Assembly (NCBI GenBank): GCA_945874535.1 | Contig: CAMCGZ010000018.1 | Span: 1 to 49,381, forward strand | From: Bdellovibrio sp. ZAP7 | Lineage (GTDB): Bacteria; Bdellovibrionota; UBA1018; CAIMNF01 | Direction of reading: 5' to 3' | DNA length: 49,381 bases | Part shown: piece by piece, positions 1-7,850 of the stretch | How positions within the stretch are numbered: the stretch's first letter is position 1 | Layout: each line of letters begins with the position of its first letter | Translations under genes and position numbers: made by a program | Notes under the pieces: model-generated | What the model was told of the DNA's origin: nothing | Seen by the model: the letters and a program-made list of their open reading frames with translations, nothing else | The model's database searches: none

Positions 1-467
1 TCTACGGACTTGATGCCCCTCATGAACAACATGTTCTGCGCCAATGCTGTCATGTTTTCACTCATCCCTCCGACCGTAGCCATCTTCCCTGCCCACATTG
101 CCGGTAGATGATACCCGCCTACCTCAAAAGTGGCATATTCACCCACGTATCCACCCGGACCAAGCGGGTCAGGCCTGAGCTTGGTGATCAGCATCGAGGA
201 TCGGGGGTCATCGAGCGTATTATATTGGAAGAGATCGTTACCGTTCGGTCTCAGCGGTAGATCGAACATCCACCTGGAAGATCCTCCACTCAAACTGATA
301 TTGATGAATTTTTTATCTAGAAATCCTGTTTCCCCTTGTTCCAGAGCCTGAGCATTCTGAAATACCGAAGAAAGGATATTTCCGAGCATCAATTGAAGTG
401 GAGAAGTCAGCAGGTATGCACTACCCAGACCCGAAGCCGATTTTTTTAGAAAGGATCTTCTGTTCAT
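1..467 (-). CDS. Tat-exported DUF1501-like protein, N-terminal part (cut by window edge)
   Basis: The reading frame starts at ATG 467-465 and stays open to the window edge, so about 155 residues are visible and the C-terminus is missing. The N-terminus is a twin-arginine signal: NRRSFLKKSA, then a hydrophobic stretch (GLGSAYLLTSP). The protein is thus expected to fold in the cytoplasm and be exported by Tat. The visible mature part is soluble and Gly/Met rich, with no catalytic motif I can name. It follows the CxxCH gene with a 5-base gap, so the two are very likely co-transcribed. Pairs of a Tat-signal DUF1501-type protein and a DUF1585/1588-type CxxCH protein are known in several phyla. I assign DUF1501-like by that context and the signal, not by a diagnostic motif. 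Confidence 0.6.
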   Translation of the reverse strand, partial: MNRRSFLKKSASGLGSAYLLTSPLQLMLGNILSSVFQNAQALEQGETGFLDKKFINISLSGGSSRWMFDLPLRPNGNDLFQYNTLDDPRSSMLITKLRPDPLGPGGYVGEYATFEVGGYHLPAMWAGKMATVGGMSENMTALAQNMLFMRGIKSV

Positions 468-472
468 ACCGG

Positions 473-1837
473 TCACACCCCCCGATCTGGATAAATGAAT
501 GTTGGTGAGCTGATGATCCGCTTGAAGAGCTCTCGCGCACTTTGATCCTGTTTCAACTGCCTTCCGAGTTCGATCACCCGGCTCCGGTATTTCTTTTCTG
601 ACGGAGAGAGATCGAGTGGGTTCAGGGGATCGGAATCGTCACGCAAATCGGTGTCGATCCCAGTTAAGAACCGGAAATAGCGCTTGGCCGCACAAACATA
701 CAGATCATCCCGATTGGCAAGTGCCTGCCCAAGGGCGGGAATACCCGTGCCATTGAGCTCAACCAAGGTTCCATCGAAAGACCTGTACTTGAGCGAGAAG
801 TCTGGCGGGCGTCTGGAATAGTCCGGGTCGGGTGACATTGAAGGATAGGGTGCAGAGGGTCGATCTGTATTTCGCGCCACCCAGAAACGGACATCATTGA
901 CCGGTGAGGCCCGAATCAGCCCCTGAGTTCTCATGGCGGCCGAGAGTGGATCCATGGTCTCGTGGCACTGCATGCAGGAAATGCCCTGCCGCCAAGCAAA
1001 ACTGGATGTCGGCTTCACCGCTTGAAGGACATCAATCGAACGGAGAACCGGAATATCTTTGCACAAAGCATCCGCCATTAAATCTTTAGCCCAAATTCTA
1101 AAATTAGTGTTGTTCCAGGTAGCCAGCATATAGGCCTGAGAGCCCATGAAGCCCCCTCCGAAATGCGAGTTGGTATTCCGCCCCTGGTACTGGGCGACGT
1201 TTGTTTCTAGCGTGTCAATCTGGTTCACTACCGTATCGGGAACCAATCCTGCGATCCTGCCTGTTTCGATTAAGGTCGGATTCCAGGCAGCCGGGGTTGG
1301 CCCCGGGCCTTGTGAATAGGCAATCGCTCCTGAATCCACCACTCTCCGAGTACGAGGAGTGGTCCGTGCGGTGTAACGGATTGCACGAATACCGGATGAA
1401 CGCATGACCACGTTTGAGTAGGGCTCCCCTGGCTTCAACAGTGAATAAACAAAGTGGAATGCCGGCTCATTCGCATCGAACAAGTCCATCTCCCGGAGTC
1501 GGGCTCCACCCGAGGCTGCATTGAAATCGGGGCTTTCCAATTGAGAACGATGGTACTGGACCAAGGTTGCAAGAATTTTATGGCCGGTCTGATCTGGAAC
1601 ACCCCCCACTGAAGGGATGCGTCCATCAGAACCAAGTTGAGCCTGATCCAAAAGACTCATACATGCATCCGTTCCGGAGCGGGCCCCGGTACTCACGGAA
1701 ACGAAAAGGGGATTGCTCCTGGAAATCCGTTCCCCAACAAAAAGGCCGTGACACTTTTCCAGGCGTCTCAATTCATCTGGGATCCCCGCCCATGACGCTT
1801 GCGTGACCAGAACCAAAATTCCTAATACGAATCTCAT
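473..1837 (-). CDS. Secreted CxxCH (DUF1585/DUF1588-like) protein
   Basis: This 454-residue exported protein is probably periplasmic or surface-located. I start it at ATG 1837 because that gives a clean Sec signal (MRFVLGILVLVTQASWA, cut before GIPDE). An ATG six codons upstream (1855) is also possible, and neither has a strong Shine-Dalgarno site. The C-terminal half holds CMQCHETMDPLSAAMR, a CxxCH haem-binding type motif followed by the 'DPL' typical of DUF1585/DUF1588 proteins that accompany planctomycete-type cytochromes. A single haem c is plausible but unproven. It is the first gene of a two-gene minus-strand unit with the Tat protein downstream. Confidence 0.65.
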   Translation of the reverse strand: MRFVLGILVLVTQASWAGIPDELRRLEKCHGLFVGERISRSNPLFVSVSTGARSGTDACMSLLDQAQLGSDGRIPSVGGVPDQTGHKILATLVQYHRSQLESPDFNAASGGARLREMDLFDANEPAFHFVYSLLKPGEPYSNVVMRSSGIRAIRYTARTTPRTRRVVDSGAIAYSQGPGPTPAAWNPTLIETGRIAGLVPDTVVNQIDTLETNVAQYQGRNTNSHFGGGFMGSQAYMLATWNNTNFRIWAKDLMADALCKDIPVLRSIDVLQAVKPTSSFAWRQGISCMQCHETMDPLSAAMRTQGLIRASPVNDVRFWVARNTDRPSAPYPSMSPDPDYSRRPPDFSLKYRSFDGTLVELNGTGIPALGQALANRDDLYVCAAKRYFRFLTGIDTDLRDDSDPLNPLDLSPSEKKYRSRVIELGRQLKQDQSARELFKRIISSPTFIYPDRGV

Positions 1838-1906
1838 TCCCCCAGAATCCCCCATCTCTAAGTTTAGGAGGAGTACCGAAAGACTTCAATCGGATATTTA
1901 ATGAGT

Positions 1907-1921
1907 ATTTAATAATTAAAA
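1907..1921. promoter_or_regulatory. Candidate PerR/Fur-family box upstream of ahpC
   Basis: A 7-1-7 imperfect inverted repeat, ATTTAAT-A-ATTAAAA, lies in the AT-rich divergent region between the CxxCH gene and ahpC, about 127 bp before the ahpC start. By eye it matches 11 of 14 positions of the PerR consensus TTATAAT-N-ATTATAA. PerR control of ahpC is well known in other bacteria. The region is AT-rich, so chance resemblance is a real risk. Confidence 0.25.
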
Positions 1922-2047
1922 TATAATAAAAACAAATATATATTGGCGAGTGGGGTCATCAATTCCCTCTATACCCCGAAAGATCGAATTAAATATCCGG
2001 CGAAGTAGACTTTCGGTTACCCTGCGATAAAACAGCAAGGAGCGTTT

Positions 2048-2614
2048 ATGAATACATTGATCAATAGCAAAATACCGGATTTTAAAGTGCAGGCCTTCCA
2101 CCAGGCAGAGTTCCGCACCGTCACCCAAGATGACCTGAAGGGAAAATGGTCGGTTTTCTTTTTTTATCCGGCTGATTTCACTTTTGTGTGTCCCACCGAG
2201 CTAGGCGACATGGCTGACCGTTATGAAGACTTCAAGAAGATGGGAGTCGAAGTCTATTCGGTGAGCACCGATACCCATTTTGTGCACAAGGCATGGCATG
2301 ACACCTCTGAAACCATCAAAAAAATCAACTATCCCATGATCGCCGATCCCACCGGAGTTTTGACCAGGGCCTTCGGTGTTCACATCGAGGATCAGGGCAT
2401 CTCTTATCGCGGAACTTTTGTGATCGATCCTGAGGGACGTATCAAGATCGCCGAGATTCATGACAATGGTATCGGCAGAAACGCGGACGAACTCCTCCGC
2501 AAGGTTCAGGCTGCCCAATTCGTCGCGACTCACCCCGGTGAAGTTTGCCCCGCCAAATGGAAACCGGGTGCCCAAACCCTGAAGCCGGGCATCAATCTCG
2601 TCGGAAAGATCTGA
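2048..2614 (+). CDS. ahpC: Alkyl hydroperoxide reductase, peroxiredoxin AhpC
   Basis: A typical 2-Cys peroxiredoxin of 188 residues, close to the usual 187. It reduces H2O2, organic peroxides and peroxynitrite in the cytoplasm. The peroxidatic Cys sits in FTFVCPTELGD near residue 46, and the resolving Cys in GEVCPAKWKPG near residue 164. The start is well supported by AAGGAG seven bases before the ATG. No ahpF or other reductase is beside it, so the electron donor must be encoded elsewhere. The gene stands alone with its own terminator. A PerR-like inverted repeat upstream suggests peroxide-responsive control, but that is only a candidate. Confidence 0.95.
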   Translation: MNTLINSKIPDFKVQAFHQAEFRTVTQDDLKGKWSVFFFYPADFTFVCPTELGDMADRYEDFKKMGVEVYSVSTDTHFVHKAWHDTSETIKKINYPMIADPTGVLTRAFGVHIEDQGISYRGTFVIDPEGRIKIAEIHDNGIGRNADELLRKVQAAQFVATHPGEVCPAKWKPGAQTLKPGINLVGKI

Positions 2615-2642
2615 ACGTTTAACACACTGAGCATAGGTGCGA

Positions 2643-2681
2643 GGGGGTGCGGAGAGATGAATCTCCTCACCCCCGTTTTTT
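2643..2681 (+). terminator. Rho-independent terminator of ahpC
   Basis: GGGGGTGCGGAGA (2643-2655) pairs with TCTCCTCACCCCC (2662-2674) with one mismatch across a six-base loop. A T tract follows at 2676-2681. It lies 29 bases after the ahpC stop. Confidence 0.85.
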
Positions 2682-2720
2682 GTCAGTGAATCCCGCTCCC
2701 GACTTGGTTACGCTTGAGTC

Positions 2721-3557
2721 ATGAATCCATTCAGCGTCTTCTTCCTTTGCGGCCTCACCTTCCTTTACTCAATGGGCGCTAGCGCCGACTCAACCGTAGA
2801 CCGGTCGAGGTTCCACTTGTTCAATCCAACTCCAAAAGAAGCCATGAGGGGCCTCAACACCGATCGCCCCGATAAGACCGAGAGCGCCTACTCGGTGGAT
2901 GCCGGGCACTTTCAGATTGAAACTGATCTCCTGGTGCTGAGCCGGAATTCGGAATCCGGAGCCACTACCGAGAACTTGGGCATCATGGTCAGTAATCTCA
3001 AACTGGGTCTGACGGACTCGATCGACTTTCAAGCCGTCATCACTCCTTACACCTCAAGCAGCGTGGGGACCGATCGAGCTAGCGGTTTTGGCGATACCAC
3101 TCTCCGCCTCAAAGTGAACCTTTTTGGCAACAACGGCGGTGATCTTGCATTCGCGCTCATGCCTTTCATCATCCTTCCGACCAATTCGGGTGGAATGGGG
3201 CACAAATTTTATGAAGGAGGTCTGATCGCACCTCTTTCCGTGGGTCTTCCCGGAGATTGGGATATGGGAACGATGTTCCAGTACAACCGGATGAAGAACG
3301 ATTCTGATGACAACTTTCATGACGAGTACGTGACGTCCATCACCTTCAGTCACGACATTGTGGGCGACCTTGCCGGTTACGTCGAATTCTGGAACAGCAT
3401 CTCGAGTGAGGCCGATGCCAAATGGACAGCAACCGCGGATTTCGGGCTCACTTACCGCATCACCCCCGTGATCCAACTCGATGCCGGAGTCAATATCGGG
3501 GTCACTGATTCGGCGGATGACCTGAACCCTTTCCTGGGTTTCTCCGCTCTCTACTGA
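2721..3557 (+). CDS. Outer-membrane transporter-like beta-barrel (Phenol_MetA_deg-like)
   Basis: A 278-residue exported protein with a Sec signal (MNPFSVFFLCGLTFLYSMGASA). It begins its mature part with the element NTDRPDKTES followed by AYSVDAGHFQIETD, characteristic of transporter/'MetA-pathway of phenol degradation' outer-membrane proteins (PF13557). Alternating hydrophobic strands run to the end and the last residues are GFSALY, an aromatic-terminated barrel end. Members are thought to be channels, usually without a known substrate. No aromatic-degradation gene is nearby, so the substrate cannot be inferred. The next gene begins 11 bases after the stop and is probably co-transcribed. Confidence 0.75.
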   Translation: MNPFSVFFLCGLTFLYSMGASADSTVDRSRFHLFNPTPKEAMRGLNTDRPDKTESAYSVDAGHFQIETDLLVLSRNSESGATTENLGIMVSNLKLGLTDSIDFQAVITPYTSSSVGTDRASGFGDTTLRLKVNLFGNNGGDLAFALMPFIILPTNSGGMGHKFYEGGLIAPLSVGLPGDWDMGTMFQYNRMKNDSDDNFHDEYVTSITFSHDIVGDLAGYVEFWNSISSEADAKWTATADFGLTYRITPVIQLDAGVNIGVTDSADDLNPFLGFSALY

Positions 3558-3567
3558 GAGTGAATGA

Positions 3568-4227
3568 ATGGGCCCGTTTGAAGAGCACCTGAGGGACGCC
3601 ATCCGGATCAATCGGGAGAGGCGTACGCTCTATTCTTCTCTTACGGGCGGGAAATCCCTCTCCGTTTCCAACATCTTGATCCTGTCGGAACAACTCTCCA
3701 TTCCATTTGCGATCTTCACAGACCTTTGCTCGATACCCTTCCGTAATCAGGGCATCCGGATCGTGGAGCTGGAGTTCATCTCGATGGATCGGATTCCTCC
3801 GTTTTCAGAGAAGCTCCCCTTCCCTGCCCCATCCCTGAATGCGTTTGTCGAATCCAGGCCCGGGGAGCTCATCTTGAAACTTCTGAAGCAAGGTTGGCGA
3901 AACGGTTGGTCGGGGCTAGCCGATGCTCTGAGGATCGAACTGCACCACCTTGAAACAAACCCCGGCTTTCACTTGATGCTGAAACACATTCTCGAGTCGA
4001 TGCTCCGGATCGCGGTTCTCGCCCCCACTCACCAAAGAAAATGTCTTGAAGCCCGAATGAGGCTGACCACCAAACCGCTCTCGGGCTACCTGTTCCTTTC
4101 ACACCTGCTCGCCATTCCTTTTGCTACCTGGTTGGATCGAAAAACCGCTCCAATTCTGGCTTCGGGAGTGCCCATCCTGTACCAAGATGTTCCAGCCATT
4201 CCCGAGTCAGAGCCTGGATATATCTGA
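3568..4227 (+). CDS. Hypothetical protein, 219 residues
   Basis: I do not recognise this family. No signal peptide or clear membrane segment is present. The N-terminus (RINRERRTLYSSLTGGKSLS) looks basic and helical and might be a degenerate DNA-binding region, but no helix-turn-helix can be defended. The start has GAGAG about eight bases upstream. It lies 11 bases after the outer-membrane protein gene, so it is probably second in that operon. An overlapping ATG four bases upstream is in another frame. Confidence 0.6.
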   Translation: MGPFEEHLRDAIRINRERRTLYSSLTGGKSLSVSNILILSEQLSIPFAIFTDLCSIPFRNQGIRIVELEFISMDRIPPFSEKLPFPAPSLNAFVESRPGELILKLLKQGWRNGWSGLADALRIELHHLETNPGFHLMLKHILESMLRIAVLAPTHQRKCLEARMRLTTKPLSGYLFLSHLLAIPFATWLDRKTAPILASGVPILYQDVPAIPESEPGYI

Positions 4228-4310
4228 ATTATTTCAATTGTTTACACTTATATTATAATAGTTGACAAAAAAACTCCTCCATTAGACCCTGAACGAGGGA
4301 GACTGATTTC

Positions 4311-4445
4311 ATGAAATGGCTATTCTGGTTTCATTTTGCGTGGGTACTAGGAGCATCGTGGTGGGTATGGACGCACGAACCGATGAAGCGGGGTCCGGCG
4401 TCCCAAGTCGAATTCAAAGATCCTTACCGCCACTTGAAATACTGA
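4311..4445 (+). CDS. Small membrane peptide, 44 residues
   Basis: The reading frame begins MKWLFWFHFAWVLGASWWVW and then turns hydrophilic, ending RHLKY. The first part is a Trp/Phe-rich hydrophobic segment that could be a signal anchor or uncleaved signal. A purine-rich GAGGGAGA lies 8-15 bases before the ATG, in good Shine-Dalgarno position. An AT-rich stretch upstream carries TATAAT (4254-4259) and TTGACA (4262-4267), though these do not pair as a standard promoter. The 3' end overlaps the 3' end of dinB by 22 bases on the opposite strand. Function unknown. The good ribosome site and anchor-like sequence support a real gene. Confidence 0.5.
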   Translation: MKWLFWFHFAWVLGASWWVWTHEPMKRGPASQVEFKDPYRHLKY

Positions 4446-5527
4446 TCCGGGAACTCCAGCCAAAGCTGTTCGGGGTCGTCTTGATTCAAAAGCTGGGAAA
4501 CTGAGATCCCCAGAAGACGGATCGGCCTCAGGCCGGCCTCGGTCTTACTGTTCAAGAGATCCAATGCTGTTTCAAGAATGAGGCGAGCCTCGGACACATG
4601 ACGAATGAGAGTCTGGCTCCGGGTGACCGTTTCAAAATCGGAGTACCGCACCTTCAGTGTGACGGTCTTTGCTTTCCTCTGATCCATCACCAAGGATTCT
4701 GAAAGGTCTCTCGATATGGTGGCCAATGCGGCTTCCATTTCGGCGATTTGAATCAAGTCACGCTGAAAGGTGGTTTCACCCCCGTAGCTCTTCCGCTCCC
4801 AGCCGGGCTCGACCGTTCGAGAGTCTTCTCCGAATGCCAACTTGAACAGGAACCTGCCTTGCTTGCCGAGCTCTCGCTCCAAGGCTTCGACCGGAAACCC
4901 CCTCAGATCCACGATTTTGTACAAACCTAAGGCATGGAGCACTTTCTCAGTGGCAGGACCCACGCCCCACAGCTTTGAAACGGCCAGGGGTGCGATAAAG
5001 TCTTGAACCTCCTCCGGCCTGACAATCGTCAACCCTCGCGGCTTTTTGAAATCGCTGGCCAGCTTGGCAACGAACAAGGTGTTGCTCACACCGGCTGAGG
5101 CGGTCAGACCCAGCTCTTCATAAATCTTTTTTTGGATCCGGATCGCAACCTTGCCTGCGAGGGGCTCTCCCCACTTGTTGTCGGTGACATCCAGATATGC
5201 TTCATCCAAAGAAAGGGGCTCGACCCATTCGGTTGCCTCTTTAAACATCTCATGAATGGACTGGCTGGCCTTCTGGTAGGCGTCGAAACGGGGGTAAACA
5301 AAAATCGCATGCGGGCACAGTCGCTTGGCCTGCGCGGCACTCATTGCAGAACGAATGCCAAATGCCCTGGCTTCATAAGAGGCGGAGGCGACCACACCCC
5401 TGCCATCCGGGCTTCCCCCCACAACCAGAGGTTTACCGGCATATTGTTTGAAGTCTCTCTGCTCCACAGATGCAAAGAAGGCGTCCATGTCGAGATGGAT
5501 GATTTTCCGTGCCGCTGTTTCGGTCAT
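4424..5527 (-). CDS. dinB: DNA polymerase IV (Y-family)
   Basis: An error-prone translesion polymerase of 367 residues. The N-terminal palm has KIIHLDMDAFFASVEQ with catalytic Asp13 and the steric-gate Phe18. The second carboxylate pair lies in SLDEAYLD (Asp108, Glu109). The finger motif YEARAFGIRSAM, the helix-hairpin-helix region GVGPATEKVL and the C-terminal little-finger domain follow. The end carries QLWLEF, a beta-clamp binding motif. I start it at ATG 5527. The longer frame from TTG 5548 overlaps the upstream gene, while the ATG start leaves a 4-base gap. No LexA box was identified. It appears to be the last gene of a minus-strand run with the secreted protein upstream. Confidence 0.95.
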   Translation of the reverse strand: MTETAARKIIHLDMDAFFASVEQRDFKQYAGKPLVVGGSPDGRGVVASASYEARAFGIRSAMSAAQAKRLCPHAIFVYPRFDAYQKASQSIHEMFKEATEWVEPLSLDEAYLDVTDNKWGEPLAGKVAIRIQKKIYEELGLTASAGVSNTLFVAKLASDFKKPRGLTIVRPEEVQDFIAPLAVSKLWGVGPATEKVLHALGLYKIVDLRGFPVEALERELGKQGRFLFKLAFGEDSRTVEPGWERKSYGGETTFQRDLIQIAEMEAALATISRDLSESLVMDQRKAKTVTLKVRYSDFETVTRSQTLIRHVSEARLILETALDLLNSKTEAGLRPIRLLGISVSQLLNQDDPEQLWLEFPDQYFKWR

Positions 5528-5531
5528 GCAC

Positions 5532-6005
5532 TCAAATCCCGTGCTCAAAGCGAGTCAGATGGTAATCCAAGAACTCCCCTTCACCAAGGTACTCCTGAAA
5601 GCGCACCTGACCGAAGGGGACGTTTCCGAGAATAGTCGTGAGTTGGGAATCCTCGTGATAAAACTCACACACTCGTACCATTTTGTCACCGATCCGCTCG
5701 TTGCCGAGTGCTCCCTCGCGGCTCACACAGGTGGAAAGCACATGTGCGATTTTTTCGGGATTATAAAGAAAACTCCTGGGTAACAGAAACAGCTCATCGC
5801 GCAGAACTTGATCGCCCGATCGCAAGAGTGTCCTGACGCCAAAGTGATCGTTTACGGGGTCATGGCTTTTCACACTTTTTTCAAGGACGAATGCTCGATT
5901 TTGATATTTCGCCATGAACTCGACATGGTCTCCGACTGCGGGAAACGCCGTGGCCGAAGAAACGGACAAAATCGAGATGCCTGTCAGAAACAAAAGGCGA
6001 ATCAT
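5532..6005 (-). CDS. Secreted hypothetical protein, 157 residues
   Basis: An exported protein with a Sec signal (MIRLLFLTGISILSVSSATA, cut before FPAVGD). The mature part is small, mixed alpha/beta in appearance, with two Cys (TCVS and VCEFY) that may form a disulfide. No known domain recognised. It sits between the amidotransferase gene upstream and dinB four bases downstream on the same strand, so it may be in one transcript with them, although no functional link to DNA repair is apparent. Confidence 0.7.
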   Translation of the reverse strand: MIRLLFLTGISILSVSSATAFPAVGDHVEFMAKYQNRAFVLEKSVKSHDPVNDHFGVRTLLRSGDQVLRDELFLLPRSFLYNPEKIAHVLSTCVSREGALGNERIGDKMVRVCEFYHEDSQLTTILGNVPFGQVRFQEYLGEGEFLDYHLTRFEHGI

Positions 6006-6023
6006 GTTTTCAGCCTAGCAAGA

Positions 6024-6773
6024 TCAGCGGCCGGAACCAAGACGGATCCGGGGGGGCTGCGCTCCGCCAAGTCTCAGAAAATTCAGAAAACAGGACTCGC
6101 TGAGCTCGGTCGATCGAGGCAGGTAGAGGTCTGTATCCTTCAACACCTGTGCGGGAGTGAGGATACCGGGGTTATCATCGAAGAAACGCAAATTTGCCGG
6201 GGTGTCAATCCAGTGACGTATGGTGGGCCGATCGATTTCGAGATGGAACTGGAAACCATAGACATGCTTTCCAAAACGGAATCCCTGGGGCGGGCAGAGG
6301 TCAGACTCAGCCAAGTGCTCGGCCCCTGCTGGAATCTGAAAGGAGTCCTGATGGGACTGGAAAACAAATTCTTCCGTTCCGAAGTGCCCCAATACCGGAT
6401 CGACACTACCCGCGGAAGTGAGTCTGATCTTGCTCCAACCCATCTCCTTGACCGGATGCAGAGCCACTCTCGCCCCCAGAACATGAGCGATGATTTGTGA
6501 CCCGAGACAGATCCCCAATACGGGAAGATCGCGCTTCAGCGCCTCTTCAACCAAGGCCATTTCGACCCGAATGTGCTCGTATAAATGGGATTCATACACG
6601 GCCATCTCGCCGCCCATCAGGATCAAACCATCGTAGGAATCCAAGGACGGCCTGGCGTCCGGCTCACGCGCGAAATTGATGTAACGGATCCGGATCCCCT
6701 CGCGCTTCAAGAGAGGATCGAGTGTCCCGAACGGATCGAATGCCTCGTGCTGAATCAGGAGCACCCGCTTCAT
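6024..6773 (-). CDS. Class I glutamine amidotransferase (GMP synthase-like GATase)
   Basis: A free-standing type 1 glutamine amidotransferase of 249 residues. The nucleophile is Cys89 in GICLGSQ. The rest of the triad is His177 and Glu179 in FQFHLEID. The oxyanion-loop Gly-Gly is in LILMGGEMAVYE. It resembles the YfeJ/GuaA-N-like subfamily that hydrolyses glutamine or gamma-glutamyl compounds. No synthetase partner lies beside it, so the acceptor is unknown. No good Shine-Dalgarno site precedes the ATG. It appears to lead the minus-strand run that continues into the secreted protein and dinB. Confidence 0.85.
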   Translation of the reverse strand: MKRVLLIQHEAFDPFGTLDPLLKREGIRIRYINFAREPDARPSLDSYDGLILMGGEMAVYESHLYEHIRVEMALVEEALKRDLPVLGICLGSQIIAHVLGARVALHPVKEMGWSKIRLTSAGSVDPVLGHFGTEEFVFQSHQDSFQIPAGAEHLAESDLCPPQGFRFGKHVYGFQFHLEIDRPTIRHWIDTPANLRFFDDNPGILTPAQVLKDTDLYLPRSTELSESCFLNFLRLGGAQPPRIRLGSGR

Positions 6774-6828
6774 ATTTCTATTCTAAGTCGTCCGGAATGA
6801 CCGGACAAGAGTGTGTTACTCTCAAAGC

Positions 6829-7800
6829 ATGGGAGCCACATGGATTGCCAAACCGGTGTCCGCCTTAACCACCGGTGAGTTGAAGGCATGGCACGAGGTA
6901 GACTGGGGACCGAACCTGGCTCCGAGCCAGACTCCGGCATGGGGAACCGCCGGGATTCAACTGGGTGTGGAGCCCATCCTGGTATTCAGTCCCGAGCGTA
7001 GAATCTCGGCCCTGTTTTTCAAAAAGGGATCGGAGGCGGAGTGCGTGAACGGGCCCGTTTACGAATGGACCCGAATCGATTCTGCGACACAGCAAAACGA
7101 GCTGATCGGAATGACGGTTCATGCCCTGTTGAAATGCAAACCGGAAATCACCCGGGTGACCTTGAGACCGAGAATGGCCGAGGCCGATCTGGACCCCTTT
7201 CTGGAACGAACTGCTTTCCCAGCCGACGGAGTGGACCGGAGTTCCACCTTGATCCTGAGCCTCGAGTCTCCTGATGAATCCGATTTGTTTCAAACGCTCG
7301 GGCCTCGGATCCGACATGAAGTCCGTAGAGCCAGGAGGTCGCAGGTAGAGACAGAACAACTCGATTCTGCATCTGCCATGGACTCGTTCTGGAAGCGTTG
7401 CTCGGACCTTTATTCAAAAAAGGGACTCTGGATTCCTCCGGTCGATTGGTTCCGCTCCTTCGTCGATCATACGGACCACGGAATTTCCATCTTCCGGAGC
7501 ACCCACCTCCCGACAGGAAGTCTCTGTGAGGTTCTGGTTTTCGAGGCGGGCACTTCCGCCTTCAATCTGTTCGCCGCAGAAACCCGGACCTCCGACTGTC
7601 CGAACCTGAGCTTGAATGCTTCAGCCCAATGGGAAGCCATCAAGACTCTTCATAAATTAGGGCTCCGGACCTACGATTTGAACGGCATCTCGCATCCGGA
7701 CACCGAAACTCCGGAAGGATTCCTGGGAGTGGATGCCTACAAGAAAAAATTCAAAGGCCGCTCGGTCCGGTTTGCACATCCCTTGCTTCGATTCGGCTGA
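6829..7800 (+). CDS. FemAB/GNAT-like acyltransferase
   Basis: About 323 residues, cytoplasmic. The C-terminal half has features of the FemX/GNAT fold: RHEVRRARRS near the middle, then YDLNGISHPDT and GVDAYKKKFKGRSV, the 'YDxxGI...KxxFxG' end typical of FemA/B/X and related peptidoglycan bridge or aminoacyl transferases. The N-terminal half is a diverged GNAT-like lobe. The substrate is not evident. I prefer ATG 6829. The frame also opens at GTG 6811, giving six extra residues, and neither start has a strong ribosome site. It is divergent from the amidotransferase gene. Confidence 0.7.
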   Translation: MGATWIAKPVSALTTGELKAWHEVDWGPNLAPSQTPAWGTAGIQLGVEPILVFSPERRISALFFKKGSEAECVNGPVYEWTRIDSATQQNELIGMTVHALLKCKPEITRVTLRPRMAEADLDPFLERTAFPADGVDRSSTLILSLESPDESDLFQTLGPRIRHEVRRARRSQVETEQLDSASAMDSFWKRCSDLYSKKGLWIPPVDWFRSFVDHTDHGISIFRSTHLPTGSLCEVLVFEAGTSAFNLFAAETRTSDCPNLSLNASAQWEAIKTLHKLGLRTYDLNGISHPDTETPEGFLGVDAYKKKFKGRSVRFAHPLLRFG

Positions 7801-7850
7801 ATTCGGGGTTTTCTCTGGTCAATCACTCCCCGCTGGAATAGGAACTATGC

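Noticed and set aside
5808-6500. 230-residue plus-strand ORF
   Set aside because: Covers the amidotransferase and secreted-protein genes in antisense. No protein features.
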